DNA of 64,000 nucleotides from Streptomyces vietnamensis (lineage in GTDB: Bacteria > Actinomycetota > Actinomycetes > Streptomycetales > Streptomycetaceae). The DNA is taken from NCBI RefSeq assembly GCF_000830005.1, contig NZ_CP010407.1, positions 6,018,001 through 6,082,000 of the forward strand. The letters run 5' to 3'. The translations under genes were made by a program, and so were the position numbers. Positions 10,882 to 18,812 of the stretch are shown here, in pieces (the stretch's first letter is position 1; each line of letters opens with the position of its first letter). A model generated the notes under the pieces. That model was not told where the DNA came from. It worked only from the letters and a program-made list of their open reading frames with translations, and did no database searches.

Positions 10882-11699
10882 GGCTCGACGTCGTCACGAT
10901 CTTCCCCGAGTACCTCGAACCGCTGAACGTCTCCCTCGTCGGCAAGGCACGCGCGCGCGGACAGCTGGACGTCCATGTGCACCACCTGCGCGACTGGACG
11001 TACGACCGGCACAACACGGTCGACGACACCCCCTACGGCGGCGGCCCCGGCATGGTCATGAAGACCGAGCCCTGGGGCGACGCGCTCGACCAGACGCTCG
11101 CCGACGGCTACGAGGCCGGCGCGCACGGCCCGGTCCTCGTCGTCCCGACCCCCAGCGGCCGTCCCTTCACCCAGGAGCTCGCCGTCGAGCTCTCCGAGCG
11201 GCCCTGGCTGATCTTCACGCCGGCCCGCTACGAGGGCATCGACCGCCGCGTCATGGACGAGTACGCCACCCGGATGCCGGTCTACGAGGTCTCCATCGGC
11301 GACTACGTCCTCGCCGGCGGGGAAGCGGCCGTCCTCGTCGTCACCGAGGCCGTCGCCCGGCTGCTGCCGGGCGTCCTCGGCAACGCCGAGTCCCACCGGG
11401 ACGACTCCTTCGCGCCCGGCGCCATGGCCAACCTCCTGGAGGGCCCCGTCTACACCAAGCCCCCCGAGTGGCGCGGCCGGGGCATCCCCGACGTCCTCCT
11501 CAGCGGGCACCACGGCAAGATCGCCCGCTGGCGGCGCGACGAGGCCTTCCGCCGTACGGTCGCCAACCGGCCCGACCTCATCGAGCGCTGCGACCCGTCC
11601 GCCTTCGACAAGAAGGACCGCGAGATCCTCTCCATGCTGGGGTGGGCGCCCGAGCCCGGTGGCCGATTTTGGCGCAGGGTCGAGGGCGTGGAAGAATAG
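10878..11699 (+). CDS. trmD: tRNA (guanine37-N1)-methyltransferase TrmD
   Basis: SPOUT-class enzyme that methylates G37 next to the anticodon, preventing +1 frameshifts; 273 aa. It begins [16 protein letters not shown], has the conserved [19 protein letters not shown] and the trefoil-knot SAM site [11 protein letters not shown], and ends with the C-terminal domain including [18 protein letters not shown] overlap with rimM indicates coupled translation. A structured leader for rplS follows its stop directly. Confidence 0.97.
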   Translation: MRLDVVTIFPEYLEPLNVSLVGKARARGQLDVHVHHLRDWTYDRHNTVDDTPYGGGPGMVMKTEPWGDALDQTLADGYEAGAHGPVLVVPTPSGRPFTQELAVELSERPWLIFTPARYEGIDRRVMDEYATRMPVYEVSIGDYVLAGGEAAVLVVTEAVARLLPGVLGNAESHRDDSFAPGAMANLLEGPVYTKPPEWRGRGIPDVLLSGHHGKIARWRRDEAFRRTVANRPDLIERCDPSAFDKKDREILSMLGWAPEPGGRFWRRVEGVEE

Positions 11700-11704
11700 G
11701 CCGC

Positions 11705-11766
11705 TGTCGTCCGTCCGGCGCGCGCCCCTGCCACAGGGGGAACGACGCCGCCAGAAACGGACGACA
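11705..11766 (+). promoter_or_regulatory. Structured leader upstream of rplS
   Basis: Starting 6 bases after the trmD stop is a long imperfect hairpin: TGTCGTCCGT (11705-11714) pairs perfectly with ACGGACGACA (11757-11766), CGGCG (11716-11720) with CGCCG (11746-11750), and CCCCTG with CAGGGG around a 3-base loop (11725-11739). No U run follows, and rplS begins 60 bases further on. It may be an autoregulatory ribosomal-protein leader or an RNA-processing site. Confidence 0.5.
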
Positions 11767-11825
11767 TCCCCATCATTCGAACGTACCGCTGATGACCTGT
11801 GGCATCAGCGAGGAAAGAGACCTCC

Positions 11826-12176
11826 ATGGCCTCCCTGCTCGACCAGGTCAACGCGGGTTCGCTCCGCTCCGACCTCCCCGCCTTCCGCCCGGGCGACACC
11901 GTCAACGTGCACGTCCGCGTCATCGAGGGCAACCGCTCCCGTATCCAGCAGTTCAAGGGCGTCGTCATCCGCCGTCAGGGCTCGGGCGTCTCCGAGACCT
12001 TCACGGTCCGCAAGGTCTCGTTCTCCGTCGGCGTCGAGCGCACCTTCCCGGTGAACTCCCCGATCTTCGAGAAGATCGAGCTCGTGACCCGCGGTGACGT
12101 CCGTCGCGCCAAGCTCTACTACCTGCGCGAGCTGCGCGGCAAGGCTGCCAAGATCAAGGAGAAGCGCGACCGCTGA
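11826..12176 (+). CDS. rplS: 50S ribosomal protein L19
   Basis: 116-aa protein at the 30S-50S interface. ATG at 11826 ([20 protein letters not shown]) is chosen over an in-frame GTG at 11799 because AGGAAAGAGA precedes it at the right distance. Family core [20 protein letters not shown] and C-terminal [20 protein letters not shown] are intact. Last gene of the translation cluster, preceded by the structured leader at 11705-11766. Confidence 0.97.
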   Translation: MASLLDQVNAGSLRSDLPAFRPGDTVNVHVRVIEGNRSRIQQFKGVVIRRQGSGVSETFTVRKVSFSVGVERTFPVNSPIFEKIELVTRGDVRRAKLYYLRELRGKAAKIKEKRDR

Positions 12177-12245
12177 GCCTCGGCTCCCGGCACGCTCACC
12201 GCTTCCGACTCCTCGCACAGACAGGCCGGATAGGCTCTGCCAGCG

Positions 12246-13121
12246 ATGGACACCGAAGCACAGCACACGGAGCGCGACCCCTCTTCCGACACGGATTCGT
12301 CCGGTACGGAGGAAGGGTCGCGCTCCGCGCGCGTTTCCGGCGACTCCGGACGCGTACCCGGGGACTCCGGCCGCGAGTCCGATGACGCCGGACACGAGCC
12401 CGATGACTCCGCACGCGATTCCGAGGACTCGGAGCGCACCCCCTCCTGGCGGCGCACCGCCCTCGTGGGCGGCGCCTGCGTGGTCTTCCTGCTGCTCCTG
12501 AGCCACTTCGTGATCCAGCCGTTCCTGATCCCCAGCGGCTCCATGGAGCCGACGCTCCAGGTCGGCGACCGGATCCTCGTGAACAAGCTGGCGTACCGTT
12601 TCGGCAGCGAGCCGGCCCGGGGCGACGTCGTCGTCTTCGACGGCACAGGCTCCTTCGTAGGGGAACAGCCGAAGGGCAATCCGGTCACCGGGCTCCTGCA
12701 CGACGGGGCGGCCGCCCTCGGGCTCGCCGAGCCCGACGAGACCGACTTCGTGAAGCGGGTCGTCGGCGTCGGCGGCGACCGGGTCGTCTGCTGCGACAAG
12801 GACGGCCGGCTCACCGTCAACGGAGTCCCCGTCCAGGAGCGGTACGTGATGCTCGGCGACCGGCCCTCCAGCGTGCCCTTCGACATCGTCGTCCCGCAGG
12901 ACAGGCTCTGGGTCATGGGCGACCACCGCAGCCAGTCCAGCGACTCCCGCGACCACCTCGGCAACCCCGGCGGCGGCATGGTCCCCGTCGACAAGGTCGT
13001 CGGCCGCGCCGACTGGATCGCCTGGCCCTTCGGTCGCTGGTCCACCGTGCCCGGCACCGACGCCTTCGACGCCGTACCGGCCCCGCCGGCCGGTGGACAC
13101 GGGGTGGGAGCCCATGGGTAG
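12246..13121 (+). CDS. sipW: Type I signal peptidase (SipW-like)
   Basis: Removes signal peptides from secreted proteins on the outer membrane face; 291 aa. Long acidic cytoplasmic N-terminus (about 65 residues), one membrane segment (LVGGACVVFLLLLSHFVI), catalytic Ser in PSGSMEPT, catalytic Lys in FVKRVVGVGGD and box MGDHRSQSSDSR. Residues about 32-66 are five in-register heptads (GDSGRVP, GDSGRES, DDAGHEP, DDSARDS, EDSERTP) encoded by a 21-bp tandem repeat. Unlike the next three paralogues it lacks a hydrophobic C-terminal segment. First of four tandem signal peptidases, the sipWXYZ cluster of Streptomyces. A -10-like TAGGCT lies at 12231-12236. Confidence 0.93.
   Translation: MDTEAQHTERDPSSDTDSSGTEEGSRSARVSGDSGRVPGDSGRESDDAGHEPDDSARDSEDSERTPSWRRTALVGGACVVFLLLLSHFVIQPFLIPSGSMEPTLQVGDRILVNKLAYRFGSEPARGDVVVFDGTGSFVGEQPKGNPVTGLLHDGAAALGLAEPDETDFVKRVVGVGGDRVVCCDKDGRLTVNGVPVQERYVMLGDRPSSVPFDIVVPQDRLWVMGDHRSQSSDSRDHLGNPGGGMVPVDKVVGRADWIAWPFGRWSTVPGTDAFDAVPAPPAGGHGVGAHG
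12339..12443 (+). repeat. 21-bp in-frame tandem repeat inside sipW
   Basis: Five consecutive 21-base units (12339, 12360, 12381, 12402, 12423) encoding heptads with the pattern [GDE]-D-[SA]-[GAE]-[RH]-x-[PS]. Drift increases toward the 3' end. The encoded stretch is cytoplasmic, immediately before the membrane anchor. Confidence 0.85.
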
Positions 13122-14130
13122 CCGAGGCCGCGGTCGCTCGTCCGCCGGGACCGACCACGGCCCCGCCGCCCTGCCCGGACGGGCCGAGCGCCGCAGACTG
13201 GCCCGCAGGGTCAGGCGGCGCCGGCAGCGCTCCGCGGTCCGGGAGATCCCGATCCTGATCACCGTGGCGGTGCTGATCGCGCTCGTCCTCAAGACCTTCC
13301 TGGTCCAGGCGTTCGTCATCCCCTCCGGCTCCATGGAACAGACGATCCAGATCTCCGACCGGGTCCTCGTCGACAAGCTCACGCCCTGGTTCGGCTCCCG
13401 TCCGCAGCGCGGCGACGTCGTCGTCTTCAAGGACCCCGGCAGCTGGCTCCAGCAGGAGGCCGCGCCGCCCGCCGACGACCCGATCGGCATCAAGCAGGCC
13501 AAGCAGGCCCTGACCTTCATCGGACTGCTGCCCTCGGCCGACGACCGGGACCTCATCAAGCGGGTGATCGCCGTCGGCGGGGACACCGTCCGCTGCTGCG
13601 GCGAGGACGGGCGGATCAGCGTCAACGGCGTGCCGCTGGACGAGCCGTACCTGCATCCAGGGAACCCGCCGTCCAAGATCCCCTTCGAGGTGAAGGTCCC
13701 GGAGGGCCGCATCTTCGTCATGGGCGACCACCGCTCCGACTCGGCCGACTCCCGCTTCCACCTCGACGAGGAGGGCCACGGCACCGTCTCCGAGGAGCAG
13801 GTCGTCGGGCGGGCCGTGGTGATCGCCTGGCCCTTCGGGCACTGGCGCCGGCTGGAGGAACGGGAGACCTTCTCCGCCGTACCGAATGCCAGTGCGGGTT
13901 CCGGGACCGCATCCGATCTTTCGCATAGTGTGTCCCAGCGGAATCTGAACGGATTGCCCGGGCTCCCGACCCCTGCGGAACTTCTGCTCGTTATGGGAGT
14001 GGTGGGCCTGTCCCTGACCCGGGGCGGGCGTTCGCACGGACTGAGGAGTGGATGTGGGGGATTTGGCCGTCGGCGCACGATCCGGACACGATGGGCCCGA
14101 GGAGAGGGCCGACGGGGCCTTCGGCGATGA
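13114..14130 (+). CDS. sipX: Type I signal peptidase (SipX-like)
   Basis: 338 aa from the ATG at 13114, which overlaps the sipW stop by 8 bases; a GTG at 13093 is also in frame. Arg-rich N-terminus, membrane anchor (EIPILITVAVLIALVLKTFL), catalytic Ser in PSGSMEQT, Lys in LIKRVIAVGGD, and MGDHRSDSADSR. A second hydrophobic segment (PAELLLVMGVVGLSL) sits near residue 292. The last 25 residues (after GLRSGC) are basic and arise from a 77-base overlap with the start of sipY in another frame, so this tail may carry little function. Confidence 0.92.
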   Translation: MGSRGRGRSSAGTDHGPAALPGRAERRRLARRVRRRRQRSAVREIPILITVAVLIALVLKTFLVQAFVIPSGSMEQTIQISDRVLVDKLTPWFGSRPQRGDVVVFKDPGSWLQQEAAPPADDPIGIKQAKQALTFIGLLPSADDRDLIKRVIAVGGDTVRCCGEDGRISVNGVPLDEPYLHPGNPPSKIPFEVKVPEGRIFVMGDHRSDSADSRFHLDEEGHGTVSEEQVVGRAVVIAWPFGHWRRLEERETFSAVPNASAGSGTASDLSHSVSQRNLNGLPGLPTPAELLLVMGVVGLSLTRGGRSHGLRSGCGGFGRRRTIRTRWARGEGRRGLRR

Positions 14131-14998
14131 CACGGCGGGTGGCGACGTGACGGGTGACGAGCAGGCGCAGCCGCCGGGCGGCGGCACGCCGGGCGAGGGT
14201 GACGACGAAGCGGCGGGCGGTCCCGGCAGGGGCCCGAAGAAGCAGCGTTCCTTCTGGAAGGAGCTGCCCCTCCTCGTCGGCATCGCCCTGGTGCTCGCCC
14301 TGCTGATCAAGACCTTCCTGGTGCAGGCGTTCTCGATCCCCTCGGAATCGATGATGAACACCCTCCAGAAGGGTGACCGGGTCCTCGTCGACAAGCTGAC
14401 CCCCTGGTTCGGCTCCGAGCCCGAGCGCGGCGAGGTCGTCGTCTTCCACGACCCGGGCGGCTGGCTGGAGGGCCAGGAGACCCCCAAGCCGAACGTCGTG
14501 CAGAAGTTCCTCAGCTTCATCGGCCTCATGCCCTCCGCCGAGGAGAAGGACCTCATCAAGCGCGTCATCGCGGTCGGCGGCGACACCGTCTCCTGCAAGG
14601 AGGGCGGCAAGGTCGTCCTCAACGGCGTGGCGCTCGACGAGAGCGCGTACCTCGCCCCCGGCGCGGTGCCCTGCCAGGACTCCTTCGGCCCGGTCAAGGT
14701 CCCCGAGGGCCGGATCTGGGTCATGGGCGACAACCGCCAGAACTCCCTGGACTCCCGCTTCCACCAGCAGCTCCCCGGCGGCGGCACCGTCTCCAACGAC
14801 GAGGTCGTGGGCCGCGCCGTCGTGGTCGCCTGGCCGGTCACCCGCTGGGCCACGCTCCCCGTGCCCGACGTCTTCGACCAGCCCGCCCTCAACAAGGCCA
14901 TGGCCGCCGCCCCCGCCGGCGCGGTCGGTCTGGCCGGAGCGCTCCCGCTCGTGCTGTGGCGCCGGAAGAAGCAGGCCGCACGGCATACCGCCGAGTAG
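14054..14998 (+). CDS. sipY: Type I signal peptidase (SipY-like)
   Basis: 314 aa from the GTG at 14054 (VGDLAVGARSGHDGP), chosen because GAGGAG (14043-14048) is 5 bases upstream; a GTG at 14048 is also in frame but overlaps that site. Pro/Gly/Asp-rich cytoplasmic N-terminus, membrane anchor (LPLLVGIALVLALLIKTFL), Ser in PSESMMNT, Lys in LIKRVIAVGGD, MGDNRQNSLDSR, and a C-terminal hydrophobic segment (AGAVGLAGALPLVLW) ending in RRKK. In S. lividans SipY is, as I recall, the main housekeeping signal peptidase. Starts inside the 3' end of sipX. Confidence 0.92.
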   Translation: MGDLAVGARSGHDGPEERADGAFGDDTAGGDVTGDEQAQPPGGGTPGEGDDEAAGGPGRGPKKQRSFWKELPLLVGIALVLALLIKTFLVQAFSIPSESMMNTLQKGDRVLVDKLTPWFGSEPERGEVVVFHDPGGWLEGQETPKPNVVQKFLSFIGLMPSAEEKDLIKRVIAVGGDTVSCKEGGKVVLNGVALDESAYLAPGAVPCQDSFGPVKVPEGRIWVMGDNRQNSLDSRFHQQLPGGGTVSNDEVVGRAVVVAWPVTRWATLPVPDVFDQPALNKAMAAAPAGAVGLAGALPLVLWRRKKQAARHTAE

Positions 14999-15072
14999 CG
15001 ACCCGCGGGTAGGGTGCCGTCCCGGACCGTCGACAGGGCTACGGTCCGCCGACAGACCTACGGGGTGCGCAC

Positions 15073-15840
15073 ATGAGCGGAACCATACGGACCAAGGGCG
15101 GCCACGGCCGCCTCGGCAGCGTGCTGTCGGGGCTGGCCGTGGCCGTCGGCTGTGTGCTCTTCCTCGGCGGATTCGTCTGGGGAGCCGTGCTCTACCAGCC
15201 GTTCACCGTCCCCACCGACTCCATGACCCCGACCATCGACGTCGGGTCCAAGATCCTCGCCGAGCGGATCGACGGGGACGAGGTGCGGCGCGGTGACGTC
15301 GTCGTCTTCAAGGACCCCCTGTGGGGCGCCTCGCCCATGGTCAAGCGCGTCGCCGGCGTCGGCGGCGACACCGTCGCCTGCTGCGACCGCGACGGGCGGC
15401 TCACCGTGAACGGCACGCCCGTCGTCGAGCCGTACCTGCGGCCCGGGGCCGACGGCCGGACCGTCGCCTCGGGGCAGGAGTTCTCCGTGACCGTCCCCAA
15501 GGACAGCCTCTTCCTCCTCGGCGACGACCGGAACGTCTCGCTCGACTCCCGTACGCACCTGGAGGACGCCGGACAGGGCTCCGTGCCCCGCTCCATGGTC
15601 GTCGGCAGGGTCGACGCCGTCGTCTGGCCCGCCAAGGGTCTCCTGGAGCCCGCCACGGGCTTCGCCGGACTCCCGGGCGGCGGCTCGCGACCGGGACCGT
15701 TCAAGGAGCTCCTCACGGCGATCACGGCCGGCACCGCGCTGATCCTCGTGGGCTCCGCGTACGGTCCGGTGGCGCGCCGCCTGACCCGCCGCCGGCCCGA
15801 GGGGCCGCGACCGGGCGTACGGGAGAAGGTGGGGGCATGA
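15073..15840 (+). CDS. sipZ: Type I signal peptidase (SipZ-like)
   Basis: 255 aa with a short N-terminus, an anchor (VLSGLAVAVGCVLFLGGF), catalytic Ser in PTDSMTPT, Lys in MVKRVAGVGGD, LGDDRNVSLDSR and a C-terminal membrane segment (ITAGTALILVGSAYGPV). The canonical MGDNR box is altered to LGDDR. The 74-base gap before it contains two direct repeats of CGACAG-2-CTACGG (15031-15044 and 15050-15063), which could be a separate promoter or operator. It overlaps the Nudix gene by 4 bases. Confidence 0.92.
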   Translation: MSGTIRTKGGHGRLGSVLSGLAVAVGCVLFLGGFVWGAVLYQPFTVPTDSMTPTIDVGSKILAERIDGDEVRRGDVVVFKDPLWGASPMVKRVAGVGGDTVACCDRDGRLTVNGTPVVEPYLRPGADGRTVASGQEFSVTVPKDSLFLLGDDRNVSLDSRTHLEDAGQGSVPRSMVVGRVDAVVWPAKGLLEPATGFAGLPGGGSRPGPFKELLTAITAGTALILVGSAYGPVARRLTRRRPEGPRPGVREKVGA

Positions 15841-16358
15841 CGGACACGGACACGGCTGCGGGAGCGGGGCTCGTCGCGCGACAGGTCGCGCGGGTCGTGC
15901 TGCTCGATCCCGACGACCGCATCCTGCTCCTGCACGGCTACGAGCCCGAGGACCCGGCCGACACCTGGTGGTTCACCCCGGGCGGCGGCCTGGAGGGCGA
16001 CGAGACCCGGGAGGAGGCGGCGCTGCGCGAACTCGCGGAGGAGACCGGCATCACCGAGGTCGACCTCGGCCCCGTGCTCTGGAAGCGGTTCTGCTCCTTC
16101 CCCTTCGACGGGCGCCGCTATGACCAGGACGAGTGGTACTACCTGGCCCGCACCCGTGGGACCGAGGCCGCGCCCCGGCCGCAGGCCCTCACGGAACTGG
16201 AGACCCGCAGCCTCGCGGGCCTGAGATGGTGGACCTCCGCCGAACTGTCGGCGGCCCGTGAGACGGTGTACCCGACCAGGCTCGCCGAGCTGCTGCGCAC
16301 GCTGCTCGACGAGGGACCTCCGAGTGCACCGGTGGTTCTCGCCCCGGAAATCGTTTAG
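15837..16358 (+). CDS. Nudix hydrolase
   Basis: 173-aa pyrophosphohydrolase. The Nudix box GGGLEGDETREEAALRELAE followed by ETGI is complete (GX5EX7REUXEEXGU), giving the Mg-binding helix at about residues 43-65. Substrate cannot be told from sequence; a nucleotide or nucleotide-sugar diphosphate is likely. ATG overlaps the sipZ stop (ATGA), so it is co-translated with the signal peptidase cluster. It is a constant neighbour of the sip cluster in Streptomyces from memory. Confidence 0.9.
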   Translation: MTDTDTAAGAGLVARQVARVVLLDPDDRILLLHGYEPEDPADTWWFTPGGGLEGDETREEAALRELAEETGITEVDLGPVLWKRFCSFPFDGRRYDQDEWYYLARTRGTEAAPRPQALTELETRSLAGLRWWTSAELSAARETVYPTRLAELLRTLLDEGPPSAPVVLAPEIV

Positions 16359-16413
16359 GGGCGCGTACGACTGGCGCACAATAGGGGGACGCACGGCTGA
16401 AGGGGAACATGCC

Positions 16414-16722
16414 ATGAGCGCCGAGGACCTCGAGAAGTACGAGACCGAGATGGAGCTGAAGCTCTACCGGGAGTACCGCGACGTCGTCGGGCTGTTCAAA
16501 TACGTGATCGAGACCGAGCGGCGCTTCTACCTCACCAACGACTACGAGATGCAGGTGCACTCGGTGCAGGGCGAGGTCTTCTTCGAGGTCAGCATGGCCG
16601 ACGCCTGGGTCTGGGACATGTACAGGCCCGCCAGGTTCGTCAAGCAGGTCCGCGTCCTGACCTTCAAGGACGTGAACATCGAGGAGCTCAACAAGAGCGA
16701 CCTCGAACTGCCCGGCAGCTGA
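16414..16722 (+). CDS. DUF2469 family protein
   Basis: 102-aa actinobacterial conserved protein (MSAEDLEKYETEMELKLYRE), rich in acidic and aromatic residues with no membrane segment. I recognise it as DUF2469, whose function is unknown and which is nearly always found beside yraN and rnhB/lepB genes in actinobacteria. AAGGGGAA lies 5-8 bases before the ATG. A CACAAT -10-like hexamer (16377-16382) upstream suggests its own promoter. Confidence 0.93.
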   Translation: MSAEDLEKYETEMELKLYREYRDVVGLFKYVIETERRFYLTNDYEMQVHSVQGEVFFEVSMADAWVWDMYRPARFVKQVRVLTFKDVNIEELNKSDLELPGS

Positions 16723-16751
16723 CTCGGCCCTCACTCCCAGGAGTGAGGGAG

Positions 16752-16778
16752 TTTTCCACAGCCTCCCGCCCGTCCACA
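16752..16778 (+). other. Two DnaA-box-like sites before yraN
   Basis: TTTTCCACA (16752-16760) and CCGTCCACA (16770-16778) lie in the 111-base gap before yraN. The second fits the Streptomyces DnaA-box pattern YYVTCCACA fully and the first in 8 of 9 positions. Not an origin, only a pair of sites. Confidence 0.35.
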
Positions 16779-16833
16779 GCGCCGCACGCGGTCCGCCGCA
16801 CTCCGTCACAGTCGGTGACGGAGGTGGTACCGC

Positions 16834-17199
16834 ATGAACAGGACCCAAGCCCTCGGACGGTACGGGGAGGAGCTGGCGACCCGCCGGCTCACCGCGACCG
16901 GCATGCACATCCTCGCCCGCAACTGGCGCTGCGGCCGGACCGGCGAGATCGACATCGTCGCCCGCGACGGCGACACCCTCGTCATCTGCGAGGTCAAGAC
17001 CCGACGCGACGGCCACTACGAACACCCGATGGCCGCCGTCACACCGCGCAAGGCCGAGCGGCTCCGCCGCCTCGCCGACTGCTGGCTCGACCGCAGCGAC
17101 AGCCCGGCCCCCGCCGGCGGCGTCCGCATCGACCTCGTCGGCATCGTCCTGCCGCGCAAGGGCGCCCCCGTCCTCACCCACGCCCAGGGGGTGGCCTGA
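16834..17199 (+). CDS. yraN: UPF0102 (YraN) nuclease-fold protein
   Basis: 121-aa protein with the PD-(D/E)XK-like core [20 protein letters not shown] at about residues 35-54, in which the Asp and the Glu-x-Lys triad of the nuclease fold are present. Physiological role unknown. ATG at 16834 follows GACGGAGG at good distance. It overlaps comM by 1 base (TGATG), the standard yraN-comM-dprA arrangement, linking it loosely to DNA processing. Confidence 0.94.
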   Translation: MNRTQALGRYGEELATRRLTATGMHILARNWRCGRTGEIDIVARDGDTLVICEVKTRRDGHYEHPMAAVTPRKAERLRRLADCWLDRSDSPAPAGGVRIDLVGIVLPRKGAPVLTHAQGVA

Positions 17200-18812
17200 T
17201 GGGATTCGCCCGCACCTGCTCCGTCGCCCTCGTCGGCGTCGAAGGCGTCGTCGTCGAGGTCCAGGCCGACCTCGAACCCGGCGTCGCCGCCTTCACCCTC
17301 GTCGGCCTCCCCGACAAGAGCCTCAGCGAGAGCCGCGACCGGGTCCGCGCCGCCGTCGTCAACTCCGGCGCCGAATGGCCCCAGAAGAAGCTGACCGTCG
17401 GCCTCAGCCCGGCATCCGTCCCGAAGGGCGGCTCGGGATTCGACCTGGCCGTGGCCGCGGCCGTCCTCGGCGCCGCCGAGCGGATCGACCCGCGGGCCAT
17501 CGCCGACCTCGTCCTCATCGGCGAACTCGGCCTCGACGGGCGCGTCCGGCCCGTCCGCGGCGTCCTGCCCGCCGTCCTCGCCGCCGCCGACGCCGGGTAC
17601 AGCCAGGTCGTCGTCCCCGAACAGACCGCGGGCGAGGCCTCCCTCGTGCCCGGCGTCTCCGTCCTCGGCGTCCGCAGCCTCCGCCAGCTGATCGCCGTCC
17701 TCGCCGACGAACCCGTCCCCGACGAGGAGGCCGCCGAGGAAGGCCGGCCCGACTCCATGCTCGCCGGACTCCTCGTCCCCGGCGCCGGGATCGGCACCGG
17801 ACTCGCCGCCGACCCCGCCGAAGGACCCGACCTCGCCGACGTCGCAGGCCAGCACCGGGCCCGCCTCGCCCTGGAGATCGCCGCCGCGGGCAGCCACCAC
17901 CTGCTCCTCTCCGGCCCACCGGGCGCCGGAAAGACCATGCTGGCCGAGCGCCTCCCCGGCATCCTCCCGCCCCTCACCCGGCAGGAGTCCCTGGAGGTCA
18001 CCGCCGTCCACTCCGTCGGCGGCATCCTCCCGCCTGGCGAACCCCTCGTCCGCCGCGCCCCCTACTGCGCACCCCACCACTCCGCCACCATGCAGTCCCT
18101 CGTCGGCGGCGGGAACGGCCTTCCCAGGCCCGGCGCCGTCTCGCTCGCCCATCGAGGCGTACTTTTCCTCGACGAGGCTCCCGAGTTCTCCGGCAAGGCC
18201 CTCGACGCGCTCCGCCAGCCCCTCGAATCCGGGCACGTCGTCATCGCCCGCGCCGCCGGCGTCGTCCGCCTCCCCGCCCGCTTCCTCCTCGCCCTCGCCG
18301 CCAACCCCTGCCCCTGCGGACGGCACACCCTGTACGGCGCCGGCTGCGAATGCCCCGCCTCCGTCATCCGCCGCTACCAGGCACGACTCTCCGGACCCCT
18401 GCTCGACCGCGTCGACCTCCGCGTGGAGGTCGAACCCGTCACCCGCGCCGACCTCCTCGGACAGGGCGGCCGGGGCGAGACCACCGCCACCGTCGCCGCC
18501 CGCGTCCACGAAGCCCGGGCCCGCGCCGCCGCACGCCTCGCCGGTACCCCCTGGAGGGTGAACAGCGAGATCCCCGGACACGAGCTGCGCACCCGCTACC
18601 TCGCCGCACCCGGCGCCCTCGCCACCGCCGAACGCGACATCGAACGCGGACTGCTCACCGCCCGCGGCCTCGACCGCGTCCTCCGCGTCGCCTGGACCGT
18701 CGCCGACCTGACCGGCCACGACCGGCCCGACAGCCAGGACATCGCCCTCGCCCTCGAACTGCGCACCGGCGTCGCCCGCGGCGTGCCCGTCGGAGCGGGG
18801 GAGTGCGCATGA
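17199..18812 (+). CDS. comM: Mg-chelatase-like AAA ATPase YifB/ComM
   Basis: 537-aa helicase-type AAA+ protein; ComM promotes branch migration during integration of foreign DNA in naturally competent bacteria. The N-terminal Lon-like domain has the GFDLAVAAAVLGA stretch. Walker A GPPGAGKT is near residue 239, LAHRGVLFLDEAPEF contains Walker B, and a Cys-rich insertion NPCPCGRHTLYGAGCECP could bind zinc. The C-terminal lid contains the conserved SAR-type region. Overlaps both yraN (1 base) and dprA (4 bases). Confidence 0.95.
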   Translation: MGFARTCSVALVGVEGVVVEVQADLEPGVAAFTLVGLPDKSLSESRDRVRAAVVNSGAEWPQKKLTVGLSPASVPKGGSGFDLAVAAAVLGAAERIDPRAIADLVLIGELGLDGRVRPVRGVLPAVLAAADAGYSQVVVPEQTAGEASLVPGVSVLGVRSLRQLIAVLADEPVPDEEAAEEGRPDSMLAGLLVPGAGIGTGLAADPAEGPDLADVAGQHRARLALEIAAAGSHHLLLSGPPGAGKTMLAERLPGILPPLTRQESLEVTAVHSVGGILPPGEPLVRRAPYCAPHHSATMQSLVGGGNGLPRPGAVSLAHRGVLFLDEAPEFSGKALDALRQPLESGHVVIARAAGVVRLPARFLLALAANPCPCGRHTLYGAGCECPASVIRRYQARLSGPLLDRVDLRVEVEPVTRADLLGQGGRGETTATVAARVHEARARAAARLAGTPWRVNSEIPGHELRTRYLAAPGALATAERDIERGLLTARGLDRVLRVAWTVADLTGHDRPDSQDIALALELRTGVARGVPVGAGECA

